Source: Varanus komodoensis
Lineage: Eukaryota > Chordata > Lepidosauria > Squamata > Varanidae
Reading direction: 5' to 3'
DNA: 64,000 bases
Assembly (NCBI RefSeq): GCF_004798865.1
Contig: NW_025335941.1
Coordinates: 1,501,444-1,565,443 of the forward strand
This document shows positions 12,573 through 24,555 of the stretch, piece by piece; position 1 is the stretch's first letter, and each line of letters opens with the position of its first letter. A program made the translations under genes and the position numbers. The notes beneath the pieces are model-generated. The model worked only from the letters and a program-made list of their open reading frames with translations. It searched no databases and was not told the origin of the DNA.

Positions 12573-13317
12573 CTACTGCAGTGTATACAATGCCAGGAGT
12601 TTTCCTCAGCAAAGGATATTAGTTAGAAGTTATGGCTAAACTGCCATAATTTGGCTTGACTCGCAGGCAGGACTGCAAACTAGTACCAGCTATCTCCAGG
12701 TGCCACTTTGGCACTTGTGGGTGGCTGGCATGGCACATAGCCAAGCAAGCTTGACAAGAGTGGCAAGTGCTTTTTGTTGCTCGTGCCAAACTCTGCACTA
12801 TCCACTCAGTTCCTGGCAGCCATGATGGGTGCAGTTCTCAGGGTCAGACATGGGTACTACAACACCTAGAATATGCCATGACTTGTCATGCCAGTCTGTT
12901 TCCCAGAACTAGCCGCTCTGTAAGAATCAATCTGAATTGCTATGACACAATAACCCATGATGAGTCACCATGTTGTACAAAACCAATCATAGTGTTAAGT
13001 AGAGCTTACTCCCTTGTAAACTGTCCTTAGGATTGCAATTGTAGCCTGTAGTCCTGGATACATGTACCTGAAAGTAAATCCTATTGAACTTTCTGGATCA
13101 TTATAGATGAACAAGGAAAGTCCAGTCTTCTCCCACGGCTGCGGTCCTAGCCAAAACCATGACCTTGCCTCCAATGAAGCCACATGGGAAGGAGGTTTCC
13201 ATTGGTAGCAAATGTGAAAAGAGCTGAACCAAGCTGTAGCACTGACTGTCTAGTGCATTACTAGTCATGGATAATTTCACAATTTAAGTGAATTTTTGTA
13301 ACACTTGTGCTTCTGAT

Positions 13318-13450
13318 GTTTATTTACGGCATTTGTTTCCTGGTAATTTTCTCTCGAAAAATGGCTCACTCAAAAGTGGCTTACAAAACATTATATAATC
13401 ATTAAAACACAATTAACGGTCAATAAATAACATTAAACAACAGCAGAAGA
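13318..13450 (-). repeat. LINE/SINE 3' tail fragment
   Basis: The + strand gives TTTATTTACGGCATTTGTTTCCTGG, AGTGGCTTACAAAACATTAT and CATTAAAACACAATTAA. Read on the minus strand this is the common tail of L2-type elements: A-rich stretch, GTAAGCCACTTT and a TAAATAAA-like end. Confidence 0.5.
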
Positions 13451-15239
13451 AAATGTTTGTTTAAAAAAACACCAGGAGCATATATCCCATGGGGTGAGGC
13501 GTTGGGGGTGGGGGAGGAATACATCCTAAGAAATACATTCCCTGTGGACTCAATGAATAAACCAGCTACAGTAAATTGAGTTTTAACTGAGAGCAGAACT
13601 TGTGGTTTTCTATAAGCAGAGTGAATATGGAGAATATCCTCATAGCAACAAGAAAGAATAATGTTAAGATATCCAAGTTCCCCAAACTAGCAGACCTTTG
13701 GCTCCTGTTTAATGAAAGGGGAGTCAGGGTTACTCCACTGCATGGTCTTCTCTCAAGATTTTTGTGGCAAATGGTAGGATGAAAGAATGGTTGGAAAAAA
13801 CAGCAAGTTATTAGTTAATCTCACTGCTCATTCTACCTCTAACCAGCAGTACCAGGCATTAAATAATTGTGTAACACACAAGGATTAAACAGTAGTAGAT
13901 TCCAAACCATGCTGAATTCCTAGAAAAGGAAGTGCTGATGCTTGATTTTGTTCAGGGACTTTTGATAGCAAATTAACAGTAAAGTAAATGCACTTCTCAC
14001 CTGCTAAGAAACAAGAGTGACCATGTGCCCCATTTTACAGAAGACAGCTTCCTGATTGAAAGGCTCAGAAATAATGGTTCTCTTTTTGATGGCCTGTTCA
14101 ACCCAAATGTAGTAAAGATAAAGAACCATCAATCTGAATCTGTTGTGCTTAAAAAAAGTCTCTTCTCTAGCGCTAACTTTTCAGTGTCACTAAATAAGCA
14201 ATCCCTGCCAACAAATATAAAATGTTGTTTAAACAGAAGTTATCTCTCATACCAGCAGGATGTGGATCAAGGTACTTAGTCTTCCAATCCAAACAGAGAA
14301 AGGGTTTTATATTTGACTTACTTTTCACCTTCTGGCACCCAACTGGATGATATCTGTCTGCCCTATGTTGGCCTCTGCAGCATCCCTTAGCTTCCATTAT
14401 TTGCATCCATCTAAAATCATGCAGGTAGAAAAAAGAAAAATCTGGGGGAGAATTTTGGGAATGGTTGTAAAATTTTATTCATGTATGTTGGAGCAGACTA
14501 CTACTATAGTTTTCTGAAAGCCAAAATCACTTCCAGACAGGTAGCATCATAGCTCCTTCTCATCAAGAAGCCCAATTCAGAAATGACTTCATATTTGGAT
14601 GTCTGTCAAAGAATAATGAGAAGGAAGCCCATAGGCCTTGAAGTCCCCCTGTCCCTCACCAACGGTTAGCACTTTAAGTGTAGACCAAGCAGGCACACAT
14701 CTCACTTGGTCACAACCTGCTGTGGTGAACTGTATTATACTCCTATTTAAATCACAGCATATTTTCCAAATTTGCATCTATGCATATACTGCAGCATATG
14801 CAAAATTTGATGCAAAAGCAACTTGTGGTGAGATGCACTATGTCTTCACTCTTGCTTATGTGTAGATCAGGAACAGGCATATTTTGTAACATACATCAGG
14901 GGAAGGGAGACAGTTTGCGCCTAGGGCAAAATTCTCTACAGTACATACATGCACGCACACACATACAAGAGCTGTCTGACAGCCGGATGGTGTCAGTGCG
15001 CATGGCCATGCCTGTAGGTGTCATTGTCCCCAACTCTTTTGCTTTTCTCCACGCTAAGAAAGAGTTTAGCTCCTACAGGCTGGAGGGGAGATCTCTGCGT
15101 ACCAGATTTGGTCCCTGGATTGGAGGTTCCCCACCACTAGTGGACACTGAACACATGGAGAAAGAAAAGAAGGATCTGGCAGGTCTGTCCTGTTCCTACT
15201 TGTATTTGACATAACAATGTATGTAATATAGGCACTTTT

Positions 15240-16052
15240 GATTACATGAGGTGTTGTTATTGGGTGGTTCTTCTGACCTGATGAGGGGGATTCAACTTGC
15301 TCTAGATGGTGCTGCGGTCCCCTTGAAGGAGCAGGTTCATAGCTTAGGGGTGCTCCTTGAGCCATCTTTGTCTCTTGAGGCCCAGGTGGCTTCAGTGGTA
15401 TGGAGTGCCTTCCAGCAGCTTTGCCTGGTGGGTCTGCAATGCCCCAACTGGGACTGAGAGAACCTGCTATTGGCAATCTATGCTCTGGTAATTTCTAAAC
15501 TAAATTACTGCAATGTGAAGCTGCCAAATTGATAACAGAGATCAGATGGCCCAGATGTATAAGACCAGCTTTCGTCTGCTTGCATTGGTTATTTACGTGC
15601 TTCCAAGCCAATTCAAGATGCTGGTTTTAATGCATAAAGCCCTACCCAGCTTAGGACCACAGTACCTGTTGGAATGCCTCTCACAACAGCAATCTAGCTG
15701 GGCATCGTGATCATGATCCGTCTCCAATTGCCACCTCCAAGGGAGGCTTGGCTGGTGCCAACAAGGGAAGAGCCCTTTCACTGGTGACTCCTCCGTCATG
15801 GAACAAGCTCATTGCTGAGGCATGCCTGGCATCAACTTTAATATTTTTTGGTGTCAAAAGGCTGTCTCCTACCATAGGGCATTTACTTAGCTATTATATT
15901 GGGGCTTTGTTAGCTACTTAAACAGGTCTTGATTATATTATGTATTTTAGAATTCTTTCAAATTCGGTTTTAAATTTTGTAGGGCAATATTCATGTTTCA
16001 TTGCTGAATTGTATTCTATATGTTGTAAACTGCCCGGAGAGCTTCAGCTATT
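15240..16052 (+). mobile_element. L2-clade LINE, old 3' fragment
   Basis: A frame at 15251-15457 reads LALDGAAVPLKEQVHSLGVL followed by LEPSLSLEAQVASVVWSAF. This lines up with VLNGVAFPLRDKVRSLGVLF and DPELSLEAQVTAVARSAF of the better copy at 28666-30587, the region after the RT catalytic motif. Later parts (GCAATGTGAAGCTGCC, AGCCAATTCAAGATGCTGGT, ATAAAGCCCTACCCAGCTTAGG) follow the same order. Many stops and frame changes break it. It ends near TTGTAAACTGCCCGGAGAGCTTCAGC, the usual L2 end. Confidence 0.8.
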
Positions 16053-16132
16053 ATTTTATTTTCTAGACTTCCCAATAGTCAAAGCTGTCTGGGTGGTTTA
16101 CAATAGCAGCGGTAGAGAAATAAAATAAATTC
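16053..16132 (-). repeat. L2 3' tail, tail-to-tail with the preceding copy
   Basis: ATTTTATTTTCTAGACTTCC, AAAGCTGTCTGGGTGGTTTACAA is the minus-strand version of an L2 3' end. It abuts the + strand L2 end at about 16050, giving two opposed tails. Either one element landed in the tail of the other or a short inverted duplication occurred. Confidence 0.5.
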
Positions 16133-17199
16133 TAAATGTGTGTAGGGAAAGAGCAAGGTCAGTGAATGTAATCCACCTTTCTCTCCTGCATTATTATAAT
16201 GTATTAATGAACCTAGTCCAGTGACTAACAATTATTGTGGCATACATTTTGTGGGCTTGGTGGATGAAATGGTAGATCAAATTTCCAATTGCTCTGGAAA
16301 TTTAGCATTATTTATTAAATACTTCTTTCTATTGATTAGTTTCATGGAAATATCCTCATCTTGAAGTGTGGCACCTTAAAGTTACATTCTTGGGAAAATA
16401 ATGTTCAACTCTTGTTGGTATTATTATTCTCTATTCAGTTTAATTTCTGATACACTCATTATTTCTTAGATTATTATATCAATTTCAATTGATTTGTCTA
16501 AATGTTCACCAAATTGCCCTGGATGTACTTATCAATTAAATCTTCATTAATTGCACATTAATATATCTTGATTGATTGATTGCCAGAAATTCTAGATGTA
16601 TTATTAATAATTGTGTCATCATGAGATTGAGGATAAAAAGCATAAATGCACACAGAAATAAAGTGGAACACCAGGCTTCTTCTGTTTTTGGACTGGCATT
16701 GGAAGGAGCAACTGAAGGAGATTTAGCTTTTGCAGCAACTAGAGGGATGTTTGGCGAGGTGAGGTGTTGACTGAAAGTCTAAACCAGCTCCAAAATCCCA
16801 TCCCACTGCTATCTTAACAGTGGATTACACTGTAAGGCTCCATAGGATTTGGTCTTCATTCAAAAAAAAAAATTGGTATTTGTTCAAAAAAATTAAATGT
16901 CTATAATGCTAAAAACAAAGCAATTACACTAATGTTTACAGGAATTAAAATACAGTGTAATTCAAGCGAGCATTCTGATCATTTTAATTTAACAGTCTGA
17001 TTACAAAAAAGCATGTGGATTTAGTTATGAAAGTGCAAAGCATACATGAGTTATCAACTTAGAAAGGGCTTTAACTCAGAAATGCTTTAAGTTACCTGTC
17101 TGAACAGGATCTGTGGGCTCATGCTAAAGTTGCTTAATAATGTCTGACATGAATCCATCCAGAGAGCTCCAATTCCAGGTGAGGATGCAAATAAAAGCC

Positions 17200-17275
17200 A
17201 GTGTGGCACAGTTGTTAGGGTGTTGGAGTGCGACTGGGAAAATCTGAGATATAAATATTATAAATAAAATCAGTG
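17200..17275 (+). repeat. tRNA-type SINE head fragment
   Basis: GCCAGTGTGGCACAGTTGTT followed by AGGGTGTTGGAGTGCGACTG resembles the 5' tRNA-derived part (A-box region) of a reptile SINE. The B box and body are not recognisable; the copy is partial. Confidence 0.45.
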
Positions 17276-17981
17276 AAGCAAGGGGAACATGGCAGGAAGG
17301 AAATGGGCATCTGCAAGCTTCCATTCCTGCCCATGACTCGACTAGATAGATTCTAAAAGATGTCTAGTGGATTCTCTTCACCTTCCTGTACTGTCAGGTC
17401 ACTGCCAGTGGTGTAGAGGATTTTTCAACAGTTTTAGGATTCTTTTTGACTCTTCCTGTTCTTGGTTCTGCTTTAAAGTTTAACTATTTTAAGATTTTTA
17501 AAAACAATATCAATCATAATCTCTAAACTGTTGCAAGGTTTAGTTGTGAGGGGGTGTGTATATGTGCAGACTCAGAAACGCTGTGCTTTTTCATGCCTTT
17601 GCAATTGTCTGTCTCCCAATTATTTAAAGGCCCAGAAGTCATTTGTTCGTTTGGTTAGAGATACTAGAAGAAAGAGTGCTCAGAGTCTGCCTTGACACTG
17701 CCGTGTGTCAACAGCCACACTACACTACATCGGAGTCTTGCACGAAGTTTAGGCACAGCTTATCCCCTCCCCTTGCTGCATGTTAGCTTCTAGAGGCCCT
17801 GAAGCATCACCCTACAGTGCTAAGGACATTGGCCCAGTTTTATAAAAGCAGTGCTCAAAGGCCAAAAATAAGGATGAAATAGGGACAGTGATTTTACCCA
17901 GTGCAGATATCAGAAGAGACAGCCTCTCCCTGTTAAATGAAACTATTGAGAAATATTTAGAATGTATCTTTAATATCAGGA

Positions 17982-18095
17982 ATAGGAAATATGCAGCCTT
18001 GCTGGTGTTGCCAGACTGCAGCTCACACTGGGACTGGTCAGCACAGGAATGAGGGAGTTCTAATCTCAGAACAGCTGAAGGAGCACATATTTACT
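17982..18095 (+). repeat. Foldback repeat family 1, copy 2
   Basis: The order GCAGCCTTGCTGGTGTTG, CCAGACTGCAGCTCACACTG, GGAATGAGGGAGTTCTAATC and CTGAAGGAGCACA follows the two arms of the 48196-48289 element, diverged. Confidence 0.4.
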
Positions 18096-18771
18096 AGTCC
18101 TGGATAGAACAACACCGTAATATTGAAGGTTCAGTGGATCCTCGCAGTCCCAGTGAATGGCCTGGATGTCTACCTCCGTCCTCCCTCAAAGTGGGTGAGG
18201 GGGCAATCAGCAACCAATGCACCAGGCTACCTTAGTCTGAAGCCAATATGTTTTTTGTTCCTTCTAGTGTCTTGAGTGTCTGTCTTGATATTCTGTACTG
18301 GAAGAGTTAAGCAGTGTGGCAGGCTCTCATTCCCATTTCATTTTTCTTTTTTTCTCTTCCACCCCCAACCTGCTTTGCACATAGTTCTGGAAGAGAAGCC
18401 AACATTAGAATAAAATCTATGAGCCTAAATTTAGAGGCTTGTGGCTCTTGTATTTTTATTTTCAGCTGGAACAGTATATACTTAGTGTTTTGTATGTTCT
18501 GAAATACTCCAGATGTCTGTCTTCTGCATCTCCTTTGCCTGTTCTTGGAACTTCCAGCAAAGTAGAAATCCAGTACTTGAACTATAATCCTTCCTGGAAT
18601 GCACTAGTGCAAAGCTGTGACCCTATAATTAAGGTTTCTGTGTTTGTCAAGTCATGATTTCCGGGGATGAAAACCACAACCATGAATTTGAGGGCTTTTA
18701 CGAAAGGAAGGTCACCACTTTGGCAGGACTTGACTGAATGGAACAAGAACCATGGGAAACTGCCTTACGCT

Positions 18772-18870
18772 CAGCATCAGCTACTTCAGGAGTGGGTGAC
18801 ATGTCAGCCAAAGTTCCTGATGGCCACAACTCCCATCATCCCCGGCTGCAGTTCCCAAAGCTGAAGCATG
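18772..18870 (-). repeat. Foldback repeat family 1, copy 3
   Basis: GGCCACAACTCCCATCATCC and GGCTGCAGTTCCCAAAG match the CTACAACTCCCATCATCC core of the family; only about one arm is clear. Confidence 0.4.
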
Positions 18871-18939
18871 TAAGCCTTGGGAACAGACACTTGGCTAGAT
18901 GGATCTTGAACAGAGCTATGCTTATGTTCATAACTATGT

Positions 18940-20290
18940 ATGAACTAGTCTGGAGTGTTGGCACCTTGTGTGCGGCTCTGTTGGGACAGCAGGACAGACT
19001 GGGGATTCTGGTGGTGTGCTGCCCACCCTGCAACCCATCAGTCTCCCTACCTGAGCTGTGGGAGGTGGTCTGGATGTGATGTTGCCGTACCCCAGGCTGT
19101 TGATTCTGGGGGGTATCAGCATTCACATGGATGGCATCTTATTCAGAGTGGCTCAGGTTTCTTGACCACCATGACACCCATGGGACTGTCCTACCATCAC
19201 CCACATTTTATTTATTTATTTATTAAAACATTTCTATGCCGCCCCTTGCCAAGGCCTCGGGGCAGCTTACAACATCAAATACAAAATACATTAAAAAATA
19301 CATCACATGGTAGGTGATACTCTAGACTTGGTCATCTCAAATATGAGACTGTTGCTCTGAGTGTTGGGGACTTTGACTCAGTTCCTTTGTGATGGTCTGA
19401 ACACCACCTGCTGAGAGTTAAATTGACAGCAACTGTGAGGGACCTACTAAGATGGTATATTCTGGTATATCAGGTATATTTTGAGGCAGTGAGGGTGGCA
19501 AAGGAACAATGCTTCAATTCAGACTTGGGAGGGGGGGGCACTGCATTGCAGTGGTTCTGCTCCTACTGGGGGGGCCATCTCCAGAAAGTGGTGCTTGGAA
19601 AATATGGTTCAGTCCCTGAATTCTCCAGCAGACTCTCATGAGTCTGTTCTGGCCCCAGTGCTATTTGAAATCTACATGGAACTACCACGTGGGGTCATCT
19701 GGAGTTGTAGAGTTCCTTGCCATCAGTATGCTGATTACACAGCTGCTTCTCCTTTTCATCAGCAGCAGGAGAGGCTCTGGATGTGCTAAATTGGCATCTG
19801 GCTGCAACAGTGGACTGGATAAGGGCTAACATACTGAAACTCAATCCAGGCAAGATTGAGATGCTCTCGGTGGTGGTTTTTCTGACTGTATGGATGGTGC
19901 TCAGCCTCTTCTAGGTGGGGTTGCACTCCTCCTGAAAGAGCTTGGGGGTGCTCCCAGATCCATTTTGTCACTTGAGGCTCAGGTGGCTTCAGTGGCTCAG
20001 AGTGCTTCCCGGCCGCTTTGTCTGGTGGCTCAGCTATGCCCCTCTCTGGACAGGCATAGCTTGCTCTCAGTAATCTATGCTCCAGCAACCTTTAAATTAG
20101 ACTAATGCAACACCTTTAAAGACAGTTCAGAAGTTGCAGCTGGTACATAAGACTGGTTCTGTCCCACTTGCACTGGCTGCCTGTGTGCTTCTGGTCCCGA
20201 TTCAAGATGCTGGTTTAGCATATAAAGCCTTATACAGCTTAGGGTCACAATACAAACGAATCAGCTCAGCATGTGAGTGGGGACACAACT
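18940..20290 (+). mobile_element. L2-clade LINE, old copy with internal deletion and a nested insertion
   Basis: The left part encodes traces of the L2 endonuclease: RLGILVVCCPPCNPSVSLPE at about 18994. After a nested insert (19207-19311) comes VGDTLDLV-like sequence. By 19535 the RT is already reached (GGTALQWFCSYWGGHLQKVV), so the stretch between endonuclease and mid-RT has been deleted. Next come a trace of the HQYADDT region near 19725 and LSLEAQVASVAQSASRPLCL at about 19965. Stops and frame changes are frequent, so the copy is ancient. Confidence 0.8.
19207..19311 (-). repeat. Nested L2-type 3' tail or SINE inserted in the older L2
   Basis: TTTATTTATTTATTTATT followed by ATGCCGCCCCTTGCCAAGGC, CTCGGGGCAGCTTACAACAT and an A-rich part is the minus-strand tail of an L2-type element. 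It splits the older L2 frame. The short sequence CACAT lies on both sides and may be the target duplication. The host L2 coding sense resumes right after it. Confidence 0.65.
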
Positions 20291-20317
20291 ACGTTTATCC
20301 CAGTCACAGGCATCATG

Positions 20318-20570
20318 CTATCGCCTTACATTTATACTCTGCCTCTCTAGCCTTCTACTCTTGCAAGGAATACGATGGGACTTGCACAGTTCTCTTTCTC
20401 CCCATTTTAACCTACACCAACCCTGTGAGTTAGGCTCCACTGAGAGTCTGAGACTGGTCCAAAGTATTCCAGTGAACATCATGGTCAAGCAGCAACTAGC
20501 ACCTGGATTTCCTGGATCCCTAGTTCAACACTCTCACCACTACTCCACACTGTCCTCCTGCCTCCTGACA
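20318..20570 (-). repeat. tRNA-derived SINE, copy 1
   Basis: On the minus strand it opens with GTGTGGAGTAGTGGTGAGAG, an A-box-like run, followed by a decayed B-box region. The body contains CCTAACTCACAGGGTTGG and the 3' end TTCCTTGCAAGAGTAG, then ATAAATGTAA. Copies at 26184, 39913 and 49755 share the body and the TTCCTTGCA end. Confidence 0.6.
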
Positions 20571-22149
20571 TACAGTCCCCTACAGAGAGGGGACCTTCAG
20601 GCATGTTGCAGTGTGTGCACAAAACTCCAGCTCCCTCCAGACCTCCATGCTGATGTCCAGTGCCTGCCACGCACCGCCCATTGTTGCTGTGATGCAACTA
20701 GTTTTAAACAATGCTTCAACAATAAGGCTCTAATCTGTGGGAGAGGAACAGAGCAAGGGAACACATAAACTGTTGAGATCATCTTCTGTAGTGACTATTT
20801 TTGCTCATCACCTACCTACATAAGTAGGTATCTATTTATGTATTTTCAGGCATATACGCTTATATATTTATGTTCAATACAAAGGCTTGGCCTATGCATT
20901 GGACCTAAACTGCTGCTCTTCTGAGTAAGCACTGTGGTACACCAAACATTCTCAGATTCAAGAGTTTCTTCAAAGGAAGCCCCATGAACTTCACAGAACA
21001 GATCAGACACACAATACGCTAATCTGACTAATAACGCACTTCACCGCCTTTCCTTTTCCCGGCTCTGCAACAGCTGCTTTGCCTCAGCATCAGTTTTTTT
21101 CCCTCCTTGACTTTTCACTGTTCTGCCTCAGTTGGTGACATTCCCATTTTAACCATGTGATTCTGTTGATGGCATCCTGGTGTGCCACTTCTGACATAAC
21201 AACGATGCTCACAGAAGCCTGCAAAAAATTTTCCTGGGTCACTACAATCAATAGAATTAAATGACAGCTCGGCAAGAAGGGCAGCGTGAGTACTGTGAGG
21301 GCAGTGAAATTGGCACCCAGAACGGCAGCAGAGAAATTGCTGCACAGATGTGCCAAAAATGGGAGGCAGGGGGCGGGGGGGGGGGAATGAATTTATTAGG
21401 CTTAGCCCTAGTAAATGGCAATGGCATTTTAATTCCTTTTGATCAGTATTTTTACATCATAGCTACTGTATTTTGGTGTGTGCAATTTTTTTCACCTCTC
21501 CCCACAAATTAAATAAAATAGATTTTTAATTGGTTGGGAAAATTAAGGGATACAAAAACTGGAGTGAACACTTGTGCCTCCCTGTAGGCTGGGAAAGTAG
21601 CAGGAGCTAGGAATAGCCAGTAAGATTAAAGGTATCACTTAACCACAAGTATATAGCTAGTCAGTTTTAAAATAGGTTTCCTTTTTAAAAGGGGGAGAAA
21701 AAAGCCACAGTAGGAGTTCATTTTCGGTGTAGGATGTACTTGGTTTTTACAGGATATGACTGATGTTTACTGCTAGCATGGATGGGGAGATGGTTGATGT
21801 TTGATCTCTTTAGGCCTAGATCTTAAACGCATGTAAGGAATCATATAAATATACCCAAATGCTCTTTTATTGCAAGGAACAGCTGTGTTGGGAGATGGTG
21901 ACTGAAGCACACCATGGGGCGCTTAATGCTTTCCCACTCAGGTGCCATGTAATCCTCCAGCTTGACCTCCCCACCCTCCATCCCAAAGGCGGGTTGAAAG
22001 GCCATTTGTGGAAGAGGAATGCTAGGTGGGAAAAGGGCTCAGTAGCTCTTGCACGGAATGGATTGAAATGAAAGGGATTTTTGTCTAAAATGGAGACAGA
22101 TGGTGGCAGTGTGGCTGCAGACTTGAGTAAGAGAGCACTCACTGCTTCC

Positions 22150-22345
22150 TGCCACTGTTGGGGCAGCACCCCTCTCCCTGCAGGCCATCTCCATCTCCCT
22201 TCTCCCCACCTCGTCTGCCTCCCTCCCTCCCTTTTTGATGCCTTCCTCCTCCCCACCCATCCGCTCACTGGGCCTCTCTCCTGCCTTCCTGCTCAGCCCT
22301 GCCTGCCCACCCCTGTGGGGCTGTATCTCCCACCCAACCGCTGCT
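22150..22345 (+). repeat. Pyrimidine-rich tract
   Basis: About 200 bases are dominated by C and T (CTCCATCTCCCTTCTCCCCA, CTCCCTCCCTCCC and similar) with few purines. No protein or known element is recognised. The two minus-strand frames crossing it are low-complexity by-products. Confidence 0.6.
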
Positions 22346-22689
22346 TTCTGAAAAGTCATGTTGGCCAGAAAGGCCACCAGTGTGGCTCTTTGGAGACTGC
22401 CTAGTTCAAAGAGTGCTTCCTCAGGGCCAGGCGCTGTGGGCGGAGGTGTCCCTGGCGGTTGCCCATGATCTCCAAAGACCTATTCTAGCTGCTAGTTTGT
22501 TTGCCTACCACTCATTCCGAGAGGATTTGCAGAGCAGACAGTGGTGGCATCATTACCATTGTTAGTAGGAATGGGTTGGGGATAGAAGTGGGACGTGGGG
22601 TACCCAATGGCTGCAGGTTCTTCTGGTGGCAAGGAAGTACACAAGTCACCTCCTTCCATTCCTTCACCTGAGGTGGACACCTTTATCCA

Positions 22690-23060
22690 GCTTAATGAGA
22701 GCTCTGGGTAGAATGTTCAGCTCTGGGGCATAAACAGCAGGTGTCTATGATTAGAACAGCAGGATCAGGAATGATGGAGTAGGATGGAGGTCTTGGCAAG
22801 ATGTGGTAGGGCCAGACATAAAGCCAGGGCCAGGCAAGGGTCAGATACCAAGAAGGCATCATACAGCTAGAGACAAAAATAAGGTCAGAAACAGGCAAGG
22901 ATAGGCTCCCTGGCAAGAATTTGGCAGGAGCAGCAGCAAGGCAGAGAAACAGGTAGGAGGCAAGGCAAAGATGAAGATGTTGCAAGACTGGCATGAGCAG
23001 CCAGATCAGGACTGCAAAAACAAGTCCTGGGGCCAAATTGGGCAGAGTTGAGCAGGCTGT
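22690..23060. repeat. Purine-rich degenerate GGCAAG stretch
   Basis: Variants of CAGG(C)AAGG/GGCAAGA recur about a dozen times at irregular spacing (near 22792, 22830, 22900, 22926 and 22962 among others). It may be a decayed minisatellite or part of an unrecognised repeat. No coding frame of note. Confidence 0.35.
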
Positions 23061-23396
23061 TATAGGCCCTCTTGTGACTTCTGGCTGCTTTCCGTGACCA
23101 AAGTAGCTTCAAGCCTTGCAGACACCTACAGGCCTGATACCAACCCCACAAATACTTGCAGAGTGAACCAAGCTACTTCCTCCAACACCCCCATGAGGCA
23201 GCTGTGCTGCTCTGCAGATGCCAACAGGTGCTGAAACGTAGTTGTCAAGTGTGTTTTTCCTGCTTTTTGTGTGTTTTGTATCCTGATTTTCTTCAAGGAG
23301 ATCAAGGAAATCTCTGTGAGATTTCCCTATTATACCCTCTCACTGCAACCCAGTAAACACATGGCTGAGAAAAAGAGAAACTGCCCCACAGTCATC

Positions 23397-23620
23397 CAAA
23401 AGGCATCATAAAAGGTAAAGGTTTCCCTTGACGTTAAGTCCAGTCATGCCTGACTCTCGGGGGCGGTGCTCATCTCCGTTTCCGAGCCGAGGGAGCCAGC
23501 GTTAGTCCGCAGACTGTCTCCGTGGTCATGTGGCTGGCATGACTCAACACTGAGGTGCACGGAACACTGTTTCTTCCCACCAAAGTGGCATTCGCCACCT
23601 GCATCCCAAACGGCATCATA
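23397..23620 (+). repeat. 14-bp target-site duplications around a SINE-like insert
   Basis: CAAAAGGCATCATA at 23397-23410 and CAAACGGCATCATA at 23607-23620 are direct repeats differing at one base. They flank the insert exactly, as expected from LINE-driven retroposition. Confidence 0.85.
23411..23606 (+). mobile_element. SINE-like retroposon, about 196 bp, fairly young
   Basis: The insert starts AAAGGTAAAGGTTTCCCTTG, contains CCAGTCATGCCTGACTCTCG and CATGTGGCTGGCATGACT, and ends near CATTCGCCACCTGCATC. It is enclosed by a 14-bp target duplication with one mismatch. It keeps many CpGs, unlike its surroundings. Similar sequence is common in lizard and snake DNA as I recall, but I cannot name the family or its parent LINE. 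No clear A or B box is seen, so whether it has its own promoter is open. Confidence 0.75.
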
Positions 23621-24434
23621 CCTAGCTAGAAACTAGAAGTAGGATCTTCCTGTCTCAACCTCAATAGAATTCATTATGCTGCACTGGCTCTTGCCCTGGA
23701 ATTCTTGTCTGCACACACCTGGTGTGACATTCTTGTTGCACAGATCAATCTGTACTCGTATCAGCACCAATTTAGATGAAGTCTGTATTTGTGCTCCAAC
23801 AGAGCCTTCATTAATTGTAAGACTAAGCAACGATACTTCAATTTCGCACACATGCCAGGGATGGTTAGAGCATGATTTGATGTGGTACTTTCTGCTGAGC
23901 TAGGTCAAAAGAAAGACACCATCGACAGAAGCCTCTTTGCCTCTTTTTTGTTTTCTGGCACAAATAACTGAATTATATGCACTAAAGCAATTTACGGAGT
24001 TTGGAAAGCTTAAGAGGGAGCATGAACACCTTGAACCTGCTTGGCAGTGCACAGATGACACTTGCTTAATGAGGCAAGTTATGGCATTCCACTGCCTTGG
24101 AGCACAGTTAACATCCAGCTTTGGCACCTGCTCTTTCCATTTTATATCTTAAGTTAGATGTAAATCTTGCTCTGAGTCAATGTGGCTGCTATTCACTGGA
24201 GTGTGTTAAAGATAATGAGGTCAAGAACAGGCCAGGGAAATCCCTGGAGGACCATTGCGGAAGGGTCTGGGGAAAGGGAGATGGTGACTAACGAAAAATG
24301 GCCCTATAACTTAAGGTTCCTTGTAAAATATGTAATATACATTTACACTGATAAATATACCTCACGTAAGTCAGATGCTTCTATTTTTCTATGCCGTTTA
24401 CCTACCTCCCTGTTTCATGGCCTCCACTTGCATT

Positions 24435-24555
24435 GGGTTGAATCTTGTGGCAGAATAGGGCTCTTTGCATAGACCTGCTGAAATTCATGGGACTGAAATT
24501 AGACACCAACTGAAAATGTCAGTGGGTCCACTCAAAGTATGGCAGAATCTGGATC
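24435..24555 (+). repeat. Foldback repeat family 2, copy
   Basis: GGGTTGAATCTTGTGGCAG, CTGCTGAAATTCATGGGACT, CAGTGGGTCCACTCAAAGTA and AGAATCTGGATC follow the order of the cleaner copy at 54366-54482. Confidence 0.4.

Noticed and set aside
14780-15214. A 144-codon + strand open frame and overlapping minus-strand frames to 15476
   Set aside because: No family resemblance; the right part overlaps an old L2 copy on the + strand.
20277-20768. A 163-codon + strand open frame
   Set aside because: It runs out of the end of an old L2 copy and through a SINE on the opposite strand, so the sequence is explained by mobile elements.
21867-22377. Minus-strand frames of 112 and 133 codons rich in G, R and E
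   Set aside because: They are by-products of the pyrimidine-rich tract on the + strand.
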